DNA of 64,000 nt from Mycobacterium sp. SMC-2 (GTDB lineage: Bacteria; Actinomycetota; Actinomycetes; Mycobacteriales; Mycobacteriaceae): contig NZ_CP079863.1 of NCBI RefSeq assembly GCF_025263485.1, forward strand, positions 4,526,001 through 4,590,000, given 5' to 3'. A program made the translations under genes and the position numbers. The notes beneath the pieces are model-generated. The model was not told the origin of the DNA. It ran no database searches and saw nothing but the letters and a program-made list of their open reading frames with translations. Shown one piece after another: positions 36,685 to 45,986 of the stretch. Positions within the stretch are counted from its first letter, which is position 1; each line of letters opens with the position of its first letter.

Positions 36685-37322
36685 GGTTGCCTCCCGGTCA
36701 TCAGGGACGGTTCGGTCTTGGCGCGCACCTCGTCGGCCGAGACCCCCGGGGCGGTCTCGACCAGGCGCAGGCCGTCGTCGCACACGTCGATGACGGCCAG
36801 GTCGGTGATGATGCGATCGACACAGCCCGCGCCGGTCAGCGGAAGAGTACACCGCGCAACGATTTTCGGGCTGCCGTCGCGGGCGGTGTGCTCCATCATG
36901 GCGATCACCTTGCGGGCGCCGTGGACGAGGTCCATCGCGCCGCCCATGCCCTTCACCATCTTTCCGGGAATCATCCAGTTGGCGAGGTCGCCGGTGGCCG
37001 AGACCTGCATCGCCCCCAGCACCGCGAGGTCGAGGTGTCCGCCGCGAATGATCCCGAATGAGGCCGAGGAACCGAGTAAGGCCGCACCCGGAATCGTGGT
37101 GACTGTCTCCTTGCCCGCGTTGATCACATCCGCGTCGACGTCCTCGGGCCGGGGATACGGTCCGACACCGAGGATTCCGTTCTCCGAATGCACGACGACG
37201 GTGACGCCCGCCGGGATGTGATTGGGGACAAGAGTGGGCATCCCGATGCCGAGGTTGACGTACTGGCCGTCCTCGAATTCGGCGGCCACCCGCGCGGCCA
37301 AACCCTCTTTGCTCCAAGGCAT
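36681..37322 (-). CDS. scoB: 3-oxoacid CoA-transferase subunit B
   Basis: 213 residues, ATG 37322 with GAGGAG upstream. The catalytic Glu that carries the CoA thioester is in [11 protein letters not shown] (residues 45-55), preceded by [12 protein letters not shown]. Pairs with ScoA to move CoA between succinyl-CoA and acetoacetate, which is an end product of leucine degradation. The gap to ScoA is 51 bp. Confidence 0.93.
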   Translation of the reverse strand: MPWSKEGLAARVAAEFEDGQYVNLGIGMPTLVPNHIPAGVTVVVHSENGILGVGPYPRPEDVDADVINAGKETVTTIPGAALLGSSASFGIIRGGHLDLAVLGAMQVSATGDLANWMIPGKMVKGMGGAMDLVHGARKVIAMMEHTARDGSPKIVARCTLPLTGAGCVDRIITDLAVIDVCDDGLRLVETAPGVSADEVRAKTEPSLMTGRQP

Positions 37323-37373
37323 CAGGCGCCACTTCTCCTCATCGCTTCACTCTGCATCGTCGTGGCGCGGGCA

Positions 37374-38117
37374 TCAGCGCACCGTCAACTTTTCGATCCG
37401 CTTCACCGGCCCCGGCGCGTGCACGACCCGTTGCACATAGATGCCCGGCGTGTGCACCGCGGCGGGATCGATCTCTCCCGGCTCGACAAGGTGTTCCACC
37501 TCGGCGATGGTGATCCTGCCGGCCTGGGCGCAGTCCGGGTTGAAGTTGGCGGCGGCCCCCCGGTAGACGAGGTTGCCGTGCCGGTCCCCCTTCCAGGCGT
37601 GCACCAGTGCGAAGTCCGTGCGGATCGCCCGCTCCAGAACATAGGTGACACCGTCGAACTCGCGGGTCTCCTTCGGTGGCGACATCACCGCCACCGCGCC
37701 GGAGGCGTCGTAGCGCCACGGCAACCCACCGTCGGCAACGGCCGTCCCCACCCCCGCGGCGGTGTAGAAGGCGGGAATCCCCATTCCTCCTGCGCGCAGC
37801 CGCTCCGCGAGCGTGCCCTGCGGGTTGAGCTCCACCTCGAGTTCACCCGCGAGGAACTGGCGAGCGAACTCCTTGTTGTCGCCCACATACGAGGCGATGG
37901 TTCGCCGAATTCGCTTGTGCGCCAACAATGGGCCCAGCCCGATTCCATCGCCGCCACAGTTGTTGGACACCGTCTCCAGGTTGCGGACCCCGGTGGCGAC
38001 GAGCGCGGTGATCAAAGCTTCGGGGATGCCACAAAACCCAAAGCCCCCGACCGCCAGGGACGACCCGTCGGTTATGTCGGCTACCGCCTCAGCGGCCGTC
38101 GCCACCACCTTGTCCAT
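37374..38117 (-). CDS. scoA: 3-oxoacid CoA-transferase subunit A
   Basis: 247 residues. Glycine-rich CoA site GGFGFCGIPEALI near residue 24, then NNCGGDGIGLGPLL, TAAGVGT and the KGDRHGNLVYRGAAANFNP block of subunit A. It is the first gene of the leftward operon and lies 193 bp from the divergent TetR gene, with two palindromes between. In M. tuberculosis fadD35 sits between scoA and that regulator; it is absent here. Confidence 0.93.
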   Translation of the reverse strand: MDKVVATAAEAVADITDGSSLAVGGFGFCGIPEALITALVATGVRNLETVSNNCGGDGIGLGPLLAHKRIRRTIASYVGDNKEFARQFLAGELEVELNPQGTLAERLRAGGMGIPAFYTAAGVGTAVADGGLPWRYDASGAVAVMSPPKETREFDGVTYVLERAIRTDFALVHAWKGDRHGNLVYRGAAANFNPDCAQAGRITIAEVEHLVEPGEIDPAAVHTPGIYVQRVVHAPGPVKRIEKLTVR

Positions 38118-38157
38118 CGCCGCAGCAGCCTCCTTGCCGTCGGGCGGGCCATTTTGA

Positions 38158-38173
38158 GTTAATGCTCATTAAC
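38158..38173. promoter_or_regulatory. Operator-like palindrome on the scoA side (BkaR-type)
   Basis: GTTAATGCTCATTAAC: perfect 7-bp arms around CT, 40 bp upstream of the scoA ATG. A closely related 16-mer lies near the regulator gene, as expected for a TetR repressor controlling both directions. Confidence 0.8.
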
Positions 38174-38274
38174 TAACGGCTGAGAATACCACCGTCGGTC
38201 CCGCCGGTCCAGCGACGACGACGCCGGGTCATCGCCGTCCATTGCCGCAAGTCAACCGCCAAAACTCGTGCTAA

Positions 38275-38290
38275 GTTAGTGGCGATTAAC
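38275..38290. promoter_or_regulatory. Operator-like palindrome on the TetR side (BkaR-type)
   Basis: GTTAGTGGCGATTAAC: imperfect copy of the site at 38158-38173 (12 of 16 bases identical), 20 bp upstream of the TetR GTG. The pair suggests autoregulation plus control of the sco/acc/bkd operon. Confidence 0.8.
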
Positions 38291-38310
38291 CAACTCGACG
38301 GGGGTTCGTC

Positions 38311-38967
38311 GTGACAACGTCCACCTCTGACGGCCAGCCCGGCCCCCCCGATGCCCCAAATCGTCGGAGCCGGTTGAAATCCGACCGGCGCCTGCAGCTG
38401 CTGTCGGCCGCCGAGCGTCTGTTCGCCGAGCGCGGCTTCCTGGCCGTGCGGCTCGAGGACATCGGCGCCGCCGCCGGTGTCAGCGGTCCGGCGATCTACC
38501 GCCACTTCCCCAACAAGGAGTCGCTGCTGGTCGAGTTGCTGGTGGGCATCAGCGCCCGCTTGCTCGCCGGTGCCCGGGACGTGCGGGCCCGCAACCCCGA
38601 CGCGGCCAGCGCGCTGGACGGCCTGATCGACTTTCACCTGGACTTCGCGCTGGGCGAACCGGACCTGATCCGCATCCAGGACCGCGACCTCGCGCACCTG
38701 CCCGAGGCGGCCGAGAAGCAGGTGCGCAAAGCGCAACGCCAATACGTCGAGGTGTGGGTCGAGGTGTTGCGCGAGCTGAACCCCGAGCTGCCCGAGCCCG
38801 ATGCCCGGCTGACCGCCCACGCGGTGTTCGGCCTGCTCAACTCGACGCCGCACAGCATGAAGTCCCCCGATGCCTCGCGCAGCAAGTCCGCCCGCAGCGC
38901 ACGGTCCCGCGCCGTCATGCGGGCGATGACGGTCGCCGCGCTCGCCGCCGGGAACGAGTGCCCCTGA
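38311..38967 (+). CDS. bkaR: TetR repressor of branched-chain keto-acid degradation (BkaR-like)
   Basis: 218 residues, GTG 38311 after a gacgggg RBS. HTH at about 40-70 (VRLEDIGAAAGVSGPAIYRHFPNKESLL). Basic N-terminal extension (PNRRSRLKSDRR). Divergent from scoA, corresponding to Rv2506, whose M. tuberculosis product represses the adjacent branched-chain keto-acid operon. Two similar 16-bp palindromes between the genes are its probable targets. The inducer is likely a CoA intermediate (inference). Confidence 0.88.
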   Translation: MTTSTSDGQPGPPDAPNRRSRLKSDRRLQLLSAAERLFAERGFLAVRLEDIGAAAGVSGPAIYRHFPNKESLLVELLVGISARLLAGARDVRARNPDAASALDGLIDFHLDFALGEPDLIRIQDRDLAHLPEAAEKQVRKAQRQYVEVWVEVLRELNPELPEPDARLTAHAVFGLLNSTPHSMKSPDASRSKSARSARSRAVMRAMTVAALAAGNECP

Positions 38968-39036
38968 ATTGCCGCTGGTGAGGTGATTCGCCGCTCGGGC
39001 GCCCGGCGCAGGTACTCTGCAATCCATGAGGTGGAC

Positions 39037-39807
39037 ATGAACGATTCACGTCCCACCGAGCGGTACAGTCCCTCCCTGCCGGGATCGTCGCCGCAGGGCC
39101 CGTGGTACCCGCCCGCCGACCCGGCGTACGCCGACCAGGCGCCCTACGCGCCTGCCTACGGTGGGCAAGCTCCGCCGTGGGCACCCAGCATGAACGAGGC
39201 CAACACGACCCGAGAGCTGCCGGCGTACTGGCAGCATGAGCTTCCTCCGTCGGGTCAACCGCATCCCCAGGCTCCGCCGCCGCCGGGCGGCCCGAAACCT
39301 CCACCGCGATGGCTGTGGATCCTTGCCGGCGCGGCCGTGCTGCTGGTGGTCGCCCTCGTCGTTGCGTTGGTGTTGGTGAACGACGCGATCAAGACCCAGA
39401 CCGCGGTCCCGCCGTTGCCCGCCATGCCGGAGACCACTTCGACGATGCCGAGCCCGTCGACGCGCACGTCACCGACCCGCGTCCCGGCTCCCGTGCCGCC
39501 CGGCGGCTCGCAGACGCCCACCGAGTCCACCGGCCCGGCCGCGATGCAGGACATCGTCTACAGCGTCGCCGGCGAAGGCCGCGCGATCAGCATCATGTAC
39601 ATCGACACCGGGGACCTGATCCAGACTGAATTCAACGTCGCGCTGCCCTGGAGCAAAGAGGTCACCCTGCCCAAGACGGCGGTCCATCCGGCCAACGTCA
39701 CGGTCGTCAACATCGGGCACAACGTCACCTGCTCGGTCACCGTCAACGGCATCCAGATGAGCAAGCGCGTCGGCGTCGGGCTGACGATCTGCGACGCCAG
39801 GGGCTAA
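39037..39807 (+). CDS. Proline-rich membrane protein with MmpS-like extracytoplasmic domain
   Basis: 256 residues, ATG 39037 with gaggtgg. Residues 1-90 are a proline/tyrosine-rich cytoplasmic region, 92-114 one membrane helix (WLWILAGAAVLLVVALVVAL), then a Ser/Thr/Pro linker and a C-terminal beta domain (IVYSVAGEGRAISIMYIDTG, VALPWSKEVTLP) like the MmpS accessory proteins of RND transporters. No mmpL is adjacent. Matches Rv2507 by order. Two Cys in the outer domain could pair. Confidence 0.85.
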   Translation: MNDSRPTERYSPSLPGSSPQGPWYPPADPAYADQAPYAPAYGGQAPPWAPSMNEANTTRELPAYWQHELPPSGQPHPQAPPPPGGPKPPPRWLWILAGAAVLLVVALVVALVLVNDAIKTQTAVPPLPAMPETTSTMPSPSTRTSPTRVPAPVPPGGSQTPTESTGPAAMQDIVYSVAGEGRAISIMYIDTGDLIQTEFNVALPWSKEVTLPKTAVHPANVTVVNIGHNVTCSVTVNGIQMSKRVGVGLTICDARG

Positions 39808-39814
39808 GCGCCCG

Positions 39815-41155
39815 TTACGACGGCTCGACTGCCAAAGCGCCACGCGCGGGAACCCGGACCGCCAGCATCGCCAGCAGCCCGGCGCCTAGCACCAGCGTGA
39901 TGCCGCCCAGGCCCGCACGCACGGCGCCGAATACGTCCACGAACACGGAGAACAGCCAGGGCGCCAGGAACGCCACCGCCCGCCCGGTCATGGTGTAAAG
40001 GCCGAACGCGACGCCTTCCCTGCCGCGCTTCGCCATGTGCAGCAGCAGGGCACGTGAGGATGACTGCGATGGCCCGATGAACATGCACAGCAGTAGCCCG
40101 CATATCCAGAAGGCCACCGGACCGGACAGCGACATCAGGGTGAGGCCCAGGGCGACGATGGCGGCCAGCGACCCCACGATGACGGGTTTCGACCCGATCC
40201 GATGATCGACGAACCCACCCAGCACCGCGCCCACCGCCGCCACCACGCTGGCCACCACACCGAATACGAGCACGTCGCCCTGCGAGATGCCGTACACGTT
40301 GACGCCCAGCACGGCGCCGAAGGCGAAGATCGCCGCCAGCCCATCCCGGAAAAGCGCGCTGGCCAACAGGAAGTAGACCAGATTGCGGTCGCGCCGCCAT
40401 TCGGCGGAGACCTCTGTCCACAGCTTGCGATAGCCGCCGAGCATGCTCGTCGGCCCGTGCACCGCGGCCGAGTCGGGGAGCCGATGGGCGACGAACAGCA
40501 GTGGCAGAGCGAAGATCGCCAGCCATGCCGCCGCGACCAGCATCGCCTCCCGGACGTAGAGGCCGTCGTGAAGAGACACCCGCAATAGCCCGCGCGTCGC
40601 GTTCGGCCCGGAGCCGGTCCCCGAAATGAATCCGCTGTAGACCACAAGCAGGAGCAGGACGCTGCCGACGTAGCCGGCCGCCCAGCCCAGCCCAGATATC
40701 CGGCCGGCGGTCTGCGGCGTCGAAAGTTGGCGCAGCATGGCGTTATACGGGACGCTGGCCAGGTCGCTGCAGGCCGCCGTAGCTCCCATCAACACCAGCC
40801 CGGCCCACAGGTAGCCGGGGCGGTCGTGGATGAAGAACATCGCGCTCGTCAGCGCGACGGCCAGAGCGGTCAACACGCTCAGGGCGACCCGCCGGCGATG
40901 CGGGGACTCCACCCAGACGCCCACGGCCGGCGCCAGCAGCGCGACGGTTAGCCCGGCAATCGCCGCGGCACGCCCCAACCAACTCGCCGGCGTGGTGCCG
41001 CCGGAAATGCCCACCCCCACGCTGCTGGTCAGGTACACGGCGAAGACGAAGGTCGTCACGATCGCGTTCAGGCCGGTGGAGCCGCAGTCCCAGAGCGCCC
41101 ACGCCACCACCCGGGATGGCACCGGCGTGAGTGAACGCGGCGACGGCTGCCCCAT
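39815..41155 (-). CDS. MFS transporter, Atg22/UMF1-like
   Basis: 446 residues, ATG 41155. About twelve hydrophobic helices (for example TTFVFAVYLTSS, AAIAGLTVALLAPAVGVWV, GSLAAIVALGLTLMSL). The N-terminal WALWDCGSTGLNAIVTTF motif is typical of the Atg22/UMF1 branch. Homologue of Rv2508c by place and length. Substrate unknown. Converges with the MmpS-like gene, only 7 bp apart. Confidence 0.88.
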   Translation of the reverse strand: MGQPSPRSLTPVPSRVVAWALWDCGSTGLNAIVTTFVFAVYLTSSVGVGISGGTTPASWLGRAAAIAGLTVALLAPAVGVWVESPHRRRVALSVLTALAVALTSAMFFIHDRPGYLWAGLVLMGATAACSDLASVPYNAMLRQLSTPQTAGRISGLGWAAGYVGSVLLLLVVYSGFISGTGSGPNATRGLLRVSLHDGLYVREAMLVAAAWLAIFALPLLFVAHRLPDSAAVHGPTSMLGGYRKLWTEVSAEWRRDRNLVYFLLASALFRDGLAAIFAFGAVLGVNVYGISQGDVLVFGVVASVVAAVGAVLGGFVDHRIGSKPVIVGSLAAIVALGLTLMSLSGPVAFWICGLLLCMFIGPSQSSSRALLLHMAKRGREGVAFGLYTMTGRAVAFLAPWLFSVFVDVFGAVRAGLGGITLVLGAGLLAMLAVRVPARGALAVEPS

Positions 41156-41230
41156 GCCCGGCACTCTATTTGTTCCGCAGCCGACCCGCCGCGCCCGGCT
41201 TCGCCGCGCTGGCTGTCTACGATTGGCTTC

Positions 41231-42037
41231 ATGCCGATCCCCCCGCCCAGCCCAGACGCGCGCGCCGTCGTGACCGGAGCTTCGCAGAACATCGGCGAGG
41301 CGCTGGCCACCGAACTGGCCGCCCGTGGACACAGCCTGATCGTCACCGCTCGACGTGAAGACCTGCTCAACGAGCTGGCCGCGCGCCTGACCGACAAGTA
41401 CCGCGTCGCGGTCGACGTGCGACCCGCCGACCTCGCCGATCCGGGGGAACGCGCGAAACTGTGCGACGAACTGGCCGCCCGGCCGATCTCGATCTTGTGC
41501 GCCAACGCGGGCACCGCGACCTTCGGTCCGGTGGCGACGCTGGACCCGGCCGGCGAAAAGGCGCAAGTGCAGCTCAACGTGCTGGGCGTGCACGACCTTA
41601 CGTTGGCGGTGCTCCCTGGCATGGTCGAGCGCAAGGCGGGCGGCATTCTGATTTCCGGTTCGGCGGCGGGCAATTCGCCGATTCCCTACAACGCCACCTA
41701 TGCGGCCACCAAGGCGTTCGCCAACACGTTCAGCGAATCGCTGCGCGGTGAACTGCGCAACTCGGGTGTGCACGTCACGCTGCTGGCGCCGGGACCGGTG
41801 CGCACAGACCTCCCCGACGACGCCGAGAGATCGCTGGTGGAACGGCTGGTGCCGGACTTCCTGTGGATCTCCACCGAACACACCGCGCAGGTGTCGCTGG
41901 ATGCGTTGGAGCGCAACAAGATGCGCGTCGTCCCGGGCTTGACGTCCAAGGCCATGTCGGTGGCGAGCGGCTACGCCCCCCGCGCTATCGTCGCGCCCAT
42001 CGTGGGCAGCTTCTACAAGAAGCTCGGCGGCAGCTAG
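41231..42037 (+). CDS. cmrA: SDR, mycolate reductase CmrA-like
   Basis: 268 residues. Cofactor motif TGASQNIG at 15-22, CANAG at about 90, Ser in ISGSAAG, and YAATK as the catalytic Tyr-Lys. The Rv2509/Cmr family reduces the 3-oxo intermediate of mycolic acid condensation to the 3-hydroxy product, the last step before mature mycolates. Conserved position between the MFS and HerA-like genes supports orthology. Confidence 0.9.
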   Translation: MPIPPPSPDARAVVTGASQNIGEALATELAARGHSLIVTARREDLLNELAARLTDKYRVAVDVRPADLADPGERAKLCDELAARPISILCANAGTATFGPVATLDPAGEKAQVQLNVLGVHDLTLAVLPGMVERKAGGILISGSAAGNSPIPYNATYAATKAFANTFSESLRGELRNSGVHVTLLAPGPVRTDLPDDAERSLVERLVPDFLWISTEHTAQVSLDALERNKMRVVPGLTSKAMSVASGYAPRAIVAPIVGSFYKKLGGS

Positions 42038-42040
42038 CCC

Positions 42041-43600
42041 TTACTTCCGGCGGCGGCGGCGGCCGGTGCCGAAGATGCCTTTCACCGCTTCCCGTATCGC
42101 CGTATTGATACCGCTTTTCACGGTCGGGTTACTCAGCAATTCTTCCCACATCGCGGGGCCCTTTGGCTCCGCCGGCTCCGGCATGGGCGGTGGCGGCTCG
42201 TTCGACGGAACCGGCGGATAGTCCGACTGGACGTGCGGCGCGGGCTGGGCCTGCGGGCCGGCCTGGGGCTGCGCCGGTTGTTCAACCGTTTGGCCGTACT
42301 TTTGCTGCAGGGGACTGTCTTTCGCCGCCTTGGCGATCGCGTCGGTGCCGATCGAGGCCATCAGTGACCGGGGGACCCGCATGCGTGTCCATGCGACGGG
42401 CGTGGGTGCACCCTTCTCCGACAGCACGGTGACGACGGCCTCACCGATTCCCAGCGACGTGAGCGCCGACTCCAGGTCGTACACATCCGTTTTCGGGTAC
42501 GTCCGCACGGTCTTGCTCAGCGCCTGCTGGTCGTCGGGGGTAAACGCCCGCAGCGCGTGCTGGATTCGGGCGCCCAGCTGGGAGAGCACGTCGTTGGGCA
42601 CGTCGGTGGGTAGCTGGGTGCAGAAGAACACCCCGACGCCCTTGGAGCGAATCAGCTTGACGGTTTGTTCGACCTGTTCGAGGAACGCCTTCGAAGCGTC
42701 GGCGAACAACAGGTGCGCCTCGTCGAAAAAGAAGACCAGCTTGGGCTTGTCGACATCACCGACCTCTGGCAACTCCGCGAACAGATCGGCCAGCAGCCAC
42801 ATGAGGAAGGTGGAGAAGATGACGGGACGCAACGACTGGCCGCTGAACTCCAGCAACGAAATGATGCCGCGGCCCTGGTCGTCGACGCGCAGCAGATCGT
42901 TCGGATCAAGCTTCGGCTCGCCGAAGAACGTATCCCCACCCTCGCCGGCCAGGTTCACCAGCGCCCGCAGGATGACACCCGCCGTCGTCGACGACACCCC
43001 GCCCAGGTCTTTCAGATCGGCCTTGCCCTCGTCGCTCGCCAGGTGGCTGATCACGCCGCGCAGATCGTTCAGAGTGATCAGCGGACGGTTGGCTTGCTGG
43101 GCCCAGTGAAAGATCAGTCCCAGCGTCGACTCTTGAGTGGCGTTGAGGCCCAGCACTTTCGACAGCAGAACAGGACCGAAGCTGGAGATGGTCGCGCGTA
43201 CCGGTACGCCCACTCCCCCGGTGCCCAGCGACAGGAACTCGACCGGGAATCCGGTTGCCACCCAGTCGTCGCCGGTGTCTTTGGCACGCGCGGCGGTCTT
43301 GTCGTTGGCCTCCCCCGGCCGGGTCAGACCCGACAGGTCACCCTTGACGTCGGCCATCATCACCGCCACACCCGCCGCGCTGAGTTGCTCGGCGATCAGC
43401 TGCAGCGTCTTGGTTTTGCCGGTTCCGGTCGCGCCGGCCACCAGGCCGTGCCGGTTGACGGTGGACAGCGGGATGCGTATCTGTGCCGTCGGGTCGGCGA
43501 CGCCATCGACGACGACCGTGCCCAATTCGAGCGCCCGCCCGTCGACGGCGTAGCCGTTGGCGATCCGGCGCGCGGCGGTCTCTGCTGGTTCGGTGCTCAT
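42041..43600 (-). CDS. HerA/DUF853-type ATPase
   Basis: 519 residues. Walker A GATGTGKT at 56-63, Walker B LVFFFDEAHLLF near 285-296, and a HerA-like helicase core. The C-terminal 90 residues are Pro/Gln-rich ending in a basic GRRRRRK tail. Matches Rv2510c in order. The family is implicated in DNA translocation or end processing, but no NurA-type nuclease partner is near; the function in mycobacteria is unknown. Confidence 0.88.
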   Translation of the reverse strand: MSTEPAETAARRIANGYAVDGRALELGTVVVDGVADPTAQIRIPLSTVNRHGLVAGATGTGKTKTLQLIAEQLSAAGVAVMMADVKGDLSGLTRPGEANDKTAARAKDTGDDWVATGFPVEFLSLGTGGVGVPVRATISSFGPVLLSKVLGLNATQESTLGLIFHWAQQANRPLITLNDLRGVISHLASDEGKADLKDLGGVSSTTAGVILRALVNLAGEGGDTFFGEPKLDPNDLLRVDDQGRGIISLLEFSGQSLRPVIFSTFLMWLLADLFAELPEVGDVDKPKLVFFFDEAHLLFADASKAFLEQVEQTVKLIRSKGVGVFFCTQLPTDVPNDVLSQLGARIQHALRAFTPDDQQALSKTVRTYPKTDVYDLESALTSLGIGEAVVTVLSEKGAPTPVAWTRMRVPRSLMASIGTDAIAKAAKDSPLQQKYGQTVEQPAQPQAGPQAQPAPHVQSDYPPVPSNEPPPPMPEPAEPKGPAMWEELLSNPTVKSGINTAIREAVKGIFGTGRRRRRK

Positions 43601-43720
43601 CGTGCCGCGCCCCCGTTCTCCAGTGGTTCGGCATGCGGTTCGGCAACGCTCACACTACTTCTCCGGCCGAGTCGGGGGCGAGGGGCGGCGTGAGCGCCCG
43701 GTGGGCCTAGTCTGAGCGCT

Positions 43721-44368
43721 GTGCGAGACGAGTTGGTGTGGATCGATTGCGAGATGACCGGGCTGGATCTCGGCTCGGACAAGCTGATCGAGATCGCGGC
43801 CCTGGTCACCGACGCCGATTTGAACGTTCTGGGCGACGGCGTCGACGTGGTGATCCACGCTGACGACGCGGCGCTGTCGTCGATGATCGACGTGGTCACC
43901 GACATGCACTCGCGTTCCGGCTTGATCGACGAGGTGAGGGCGTCCACCGTCGACGTGGCAACCGCCGAGGCCATGGTGCTCGATTACGTCGGCAAGCACG
44001 TCAAGCAACCCAAGACCGCGCCACTGGCCGGCAATTCCATCGCCACCGATCGCGCGTTCATCGCCCGCGACATGCCCGCGCTGGACTCGTTCCTGCATTA
44101 CCGGATGATCGACGTGAGTTCGATCAAGGAGCTCTGCCGGCGCTGGTATCCGCGGATCTACTTCGGCCAGCCGGTTAAGGGACTCGCCCACCGGGCACTG
44201 GCCGACATTCACGAATCCATCCGCGAGCTGAAGTTCTATCGCCGGACCGCGTTCGTCGCCCCGCCGGGCCCCTCTACCAGCGAGATCGAGGCCGTCGTCG
44301 CCGAACTGGACGGCGGAGAGGGCACACCGGGGTCAAACGATTCGGCCGCCGAGCCACCGACCGGCTAG
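43721..44368 (+). CDS. orn: Oligoribonuclease
   Basis: 215 residues, GTG 43721. DEDDh exonuclease: DCEMTGLD (Asp and Glu), [10 protein letters not shown], and HRALADI with the catalytic His and Asp. Degrades 2-5 nt RNA and linear dinucleotides such as pGpG and pApA. The C-terminal 30 residues are a disordered acidic tail ([17 protein letters not shown]). The tRNA-His follows 42 bp later. Confidence 0.95.
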   Translation: MRDELVWIDCEMTGLDLGSDKLIEIAALVTDADLNVLGDGVDVVIHADDAALSSMIDVVTDMHSRSGLIDEVRASTVDVATAEAMVLDYVGKHVKQPKTAPLAGNSIATDRAFIARDMPALDSFLHYRMIDVSSIKELCRRWYPRIYFGQPVKGLAHRALADIHESIRELKFYRRTAFVAPPGPSTSEIEAVVAELDGGEGTPGSNDSAAEPPTG

Positions 44369-44410
44369 TATCGACGTCGCCGCTCGTTGGCCTCGAGGCC
44401 AGGCGGCGAT

Positions 44411-44484
44411 GGTGGCTGTAGTTCAGCTGGTAGAGCACCAGGTTGTGATCCTGGGTGTCGCGGGTTCGAGTCCCGTCAGCCACC
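44411..44484 (+). tRNA. tRNA-His (anticodon GTG)
   Basis: Cloverleaf with acceptor GTGGCTG (44412-44418) pairing CAGCCAC (44477-44483), the extra G at -1 (44411) opposite discriminator C44484, characteristic of tRNA-His. Anticodon GTG at 44445-44447. The T-loop GGTTCGAGTCC is standard. The CCA end is not encoded. Confidence 0.96.
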
Positions 44485-44646
44485 CCAATCGGCTGGAAGG
44501 CATCGCTGCTTCCTGACCGCCCGGGGCCTACCGGCGCACGCAATGTGATTGCGCCCGTAACGGAAGGCACGGCGGACCACGCGGCGACCACCGTCACCGT
44601 GCCCTCCAGAAATTGCGCCAGATGGCAGAAGGTCGACCGACCCACT

Positions 44647-45846
44647 TCAGGTGTTGGCGTTGCCCGCTTTCCACTGCGCCCAGGGAATGTTCCAGTCACC
44701 CAGCCCCTCGGTGCCCGGCAGCGTCGGCCCCACCGTGTTGATGACCTCGACGATGTCGCCGCTCTTGCTGTGGTCGTAGAACCACTCGGCGTTGCTGGGG
44801 CTCACGTTCAAGCAGCCGTGGCTGGTGTTGCTGTGCCCCTGTGCGCCGACCGACCAGGGCGCGGAGTGCACGAAAACACCGCTATAGGACATCTGGGTGG
44901 CCCAGTCCACTTCGGTGCGATATCCGTTGGGCGAGTTGACCGGAACGCCGTAGGTCGACGAGTCCATGATGATGTGCCGGTACCGCCCGCCGATGATGTA
45001 GAAGCCGTTGTCGGTTGGCGTGCTGTCCTTGCCCATCGACGTCGGCATCGTCTTGACCACTTCGCCGTTGACGCGCACGGTCACCGTCTTGGTGGTGTCG
45101 TCGGCCGTCGAAATGACCTCGTCGCCAATGGTGAAGTGGGTCTTGACGTTGTCCTCGCCGAACATCCCGTCACCCAGGTCGACGCCATAGGTGTTGACCG
45201 CCACATCAACGGCCGTTCCCGATTTCCAGAAATGTTCTGGGCGCCAACGCACTTCGCGATTGTTGAGCCAGTAGAACGCACCCTCGACGGGCGGGTTGGT
45301 GGTGATCTTGATGGCCTTCTGCGCCGCGGCGCGGTCCGCGATGTTCTCGTCGAACCGGATCGCGACCGGCTCACCGATGCCCACGACCTCGCCGTCGCCC
45401 GGAGCGACGTATGGCATAGTCAGGTGCGCCGGCGAGCTGGTCTGGAAGGTCATCTGCCGATTCGCCGCGCCGCCCAAACCCAGCGCTTTGGCGCTCAAGG
45501 TGTAGCGCCGGTTGTAGCCGAGTTGCTCGGTGGTCGACCAGCGTAGTCCGTCGGGGCTGAGTTGGCCGCTGATGGACTTTCCGTTCTCGTTGACCATGGT
45601 GACGGACGCAAGAACGCCGTCGGCGACGCTGACCGTCACCGGTGCATCGACGGTGACGCCGACGGCGCCGTCGGTCACCGAGGCAGTGAGCTTCGGGACG
45701 AGCAGATCGGCAAACGGAGTGCCCTTGTCGAAGATGACCTTCGCCGGCGCCGCGGCCGGGCTGCCGCCACCGCAGGCAACGCCGAGCACAGCAACCGAAG
45801 CGATCGCGGCGGCCAGCCACGATCGTCGTCTGCGCAAAGGCGTCAT
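44647..45846 (-). CDS. ldtB: L,D-transpeptidase (LdtB/LdtMt2-like)
   Basis: 399 residues from ATG 45846, preferred because GGAAGG lies 7 nt upstream; ATG 45861 would add five residues. Signal peptide with a lipoprotein-like Cys at 25 (LGVACGGG). Two Ig-like domains follow, then the YkuD catalytic domain with [14 protein letters not shown], nucleophile Cys345. Makes 3-3 cross-links in peptidoglycan outside the membrane and is a target of carbapenems. Corresponds to Rv2518c by sequence; it lies much closer to orn here than in M. tuberculosis, where IS1081 and other genes intervene. Confidence 0.94.
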   Translation of the reverse strand: MTPLRRRRSWLAAAIASVAVLGVACGGGSPAAAPAKVIFDKGTPFADLLVPKLTASVTDGAVGVTVDAPVTVSVADGVLASVTMVNENGKSISGQLSPDGLRWSTTEQLGYNRRYTLSAKALGLGGAANRQMTFQTSSPAHLTMPYVAPGDGEVVGIGEPVAIRFDENIADRAAAQKAIKITTNPPVEGAFYWLNNREVRWRPEHFWKSGTAVDVAVNTYGVDLGDGMFGEDNVKTHFTIGDEVISTADDTTKTVTVRVNGEVVKTMPTSMGKDSTPTDNGFYIIGGRYRHIIMDSSTYGVPVNSPNGYRTEVDWATQMSYSGVFVHSAPWSVGAQGHSNTSHGCLNVSPSNAEWFYDHSKSGDIVEVINTVGPTLPGTEGLGDWNIPWAQWKAGNANT

Positions 45847-45986
45847 CGAATGACCTTCCATGAAATCCGATGTAGTTGGTCACCGCTGACCAGCACAGTG
45901 CATGCATTGTAAAGCGTTTTGTGGCGTTCGCATGCCGACCTTGACAGGTCCGTGATCGGGTGTCACGCGGGCCGCCCGGACGAAAT

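Noticed and set aside
34882..37221. 779-codon plus-strand open frame
   Set aside because: Antisense to accA1, accD1 and scoB, all with clear motifs; low-complexity composition.
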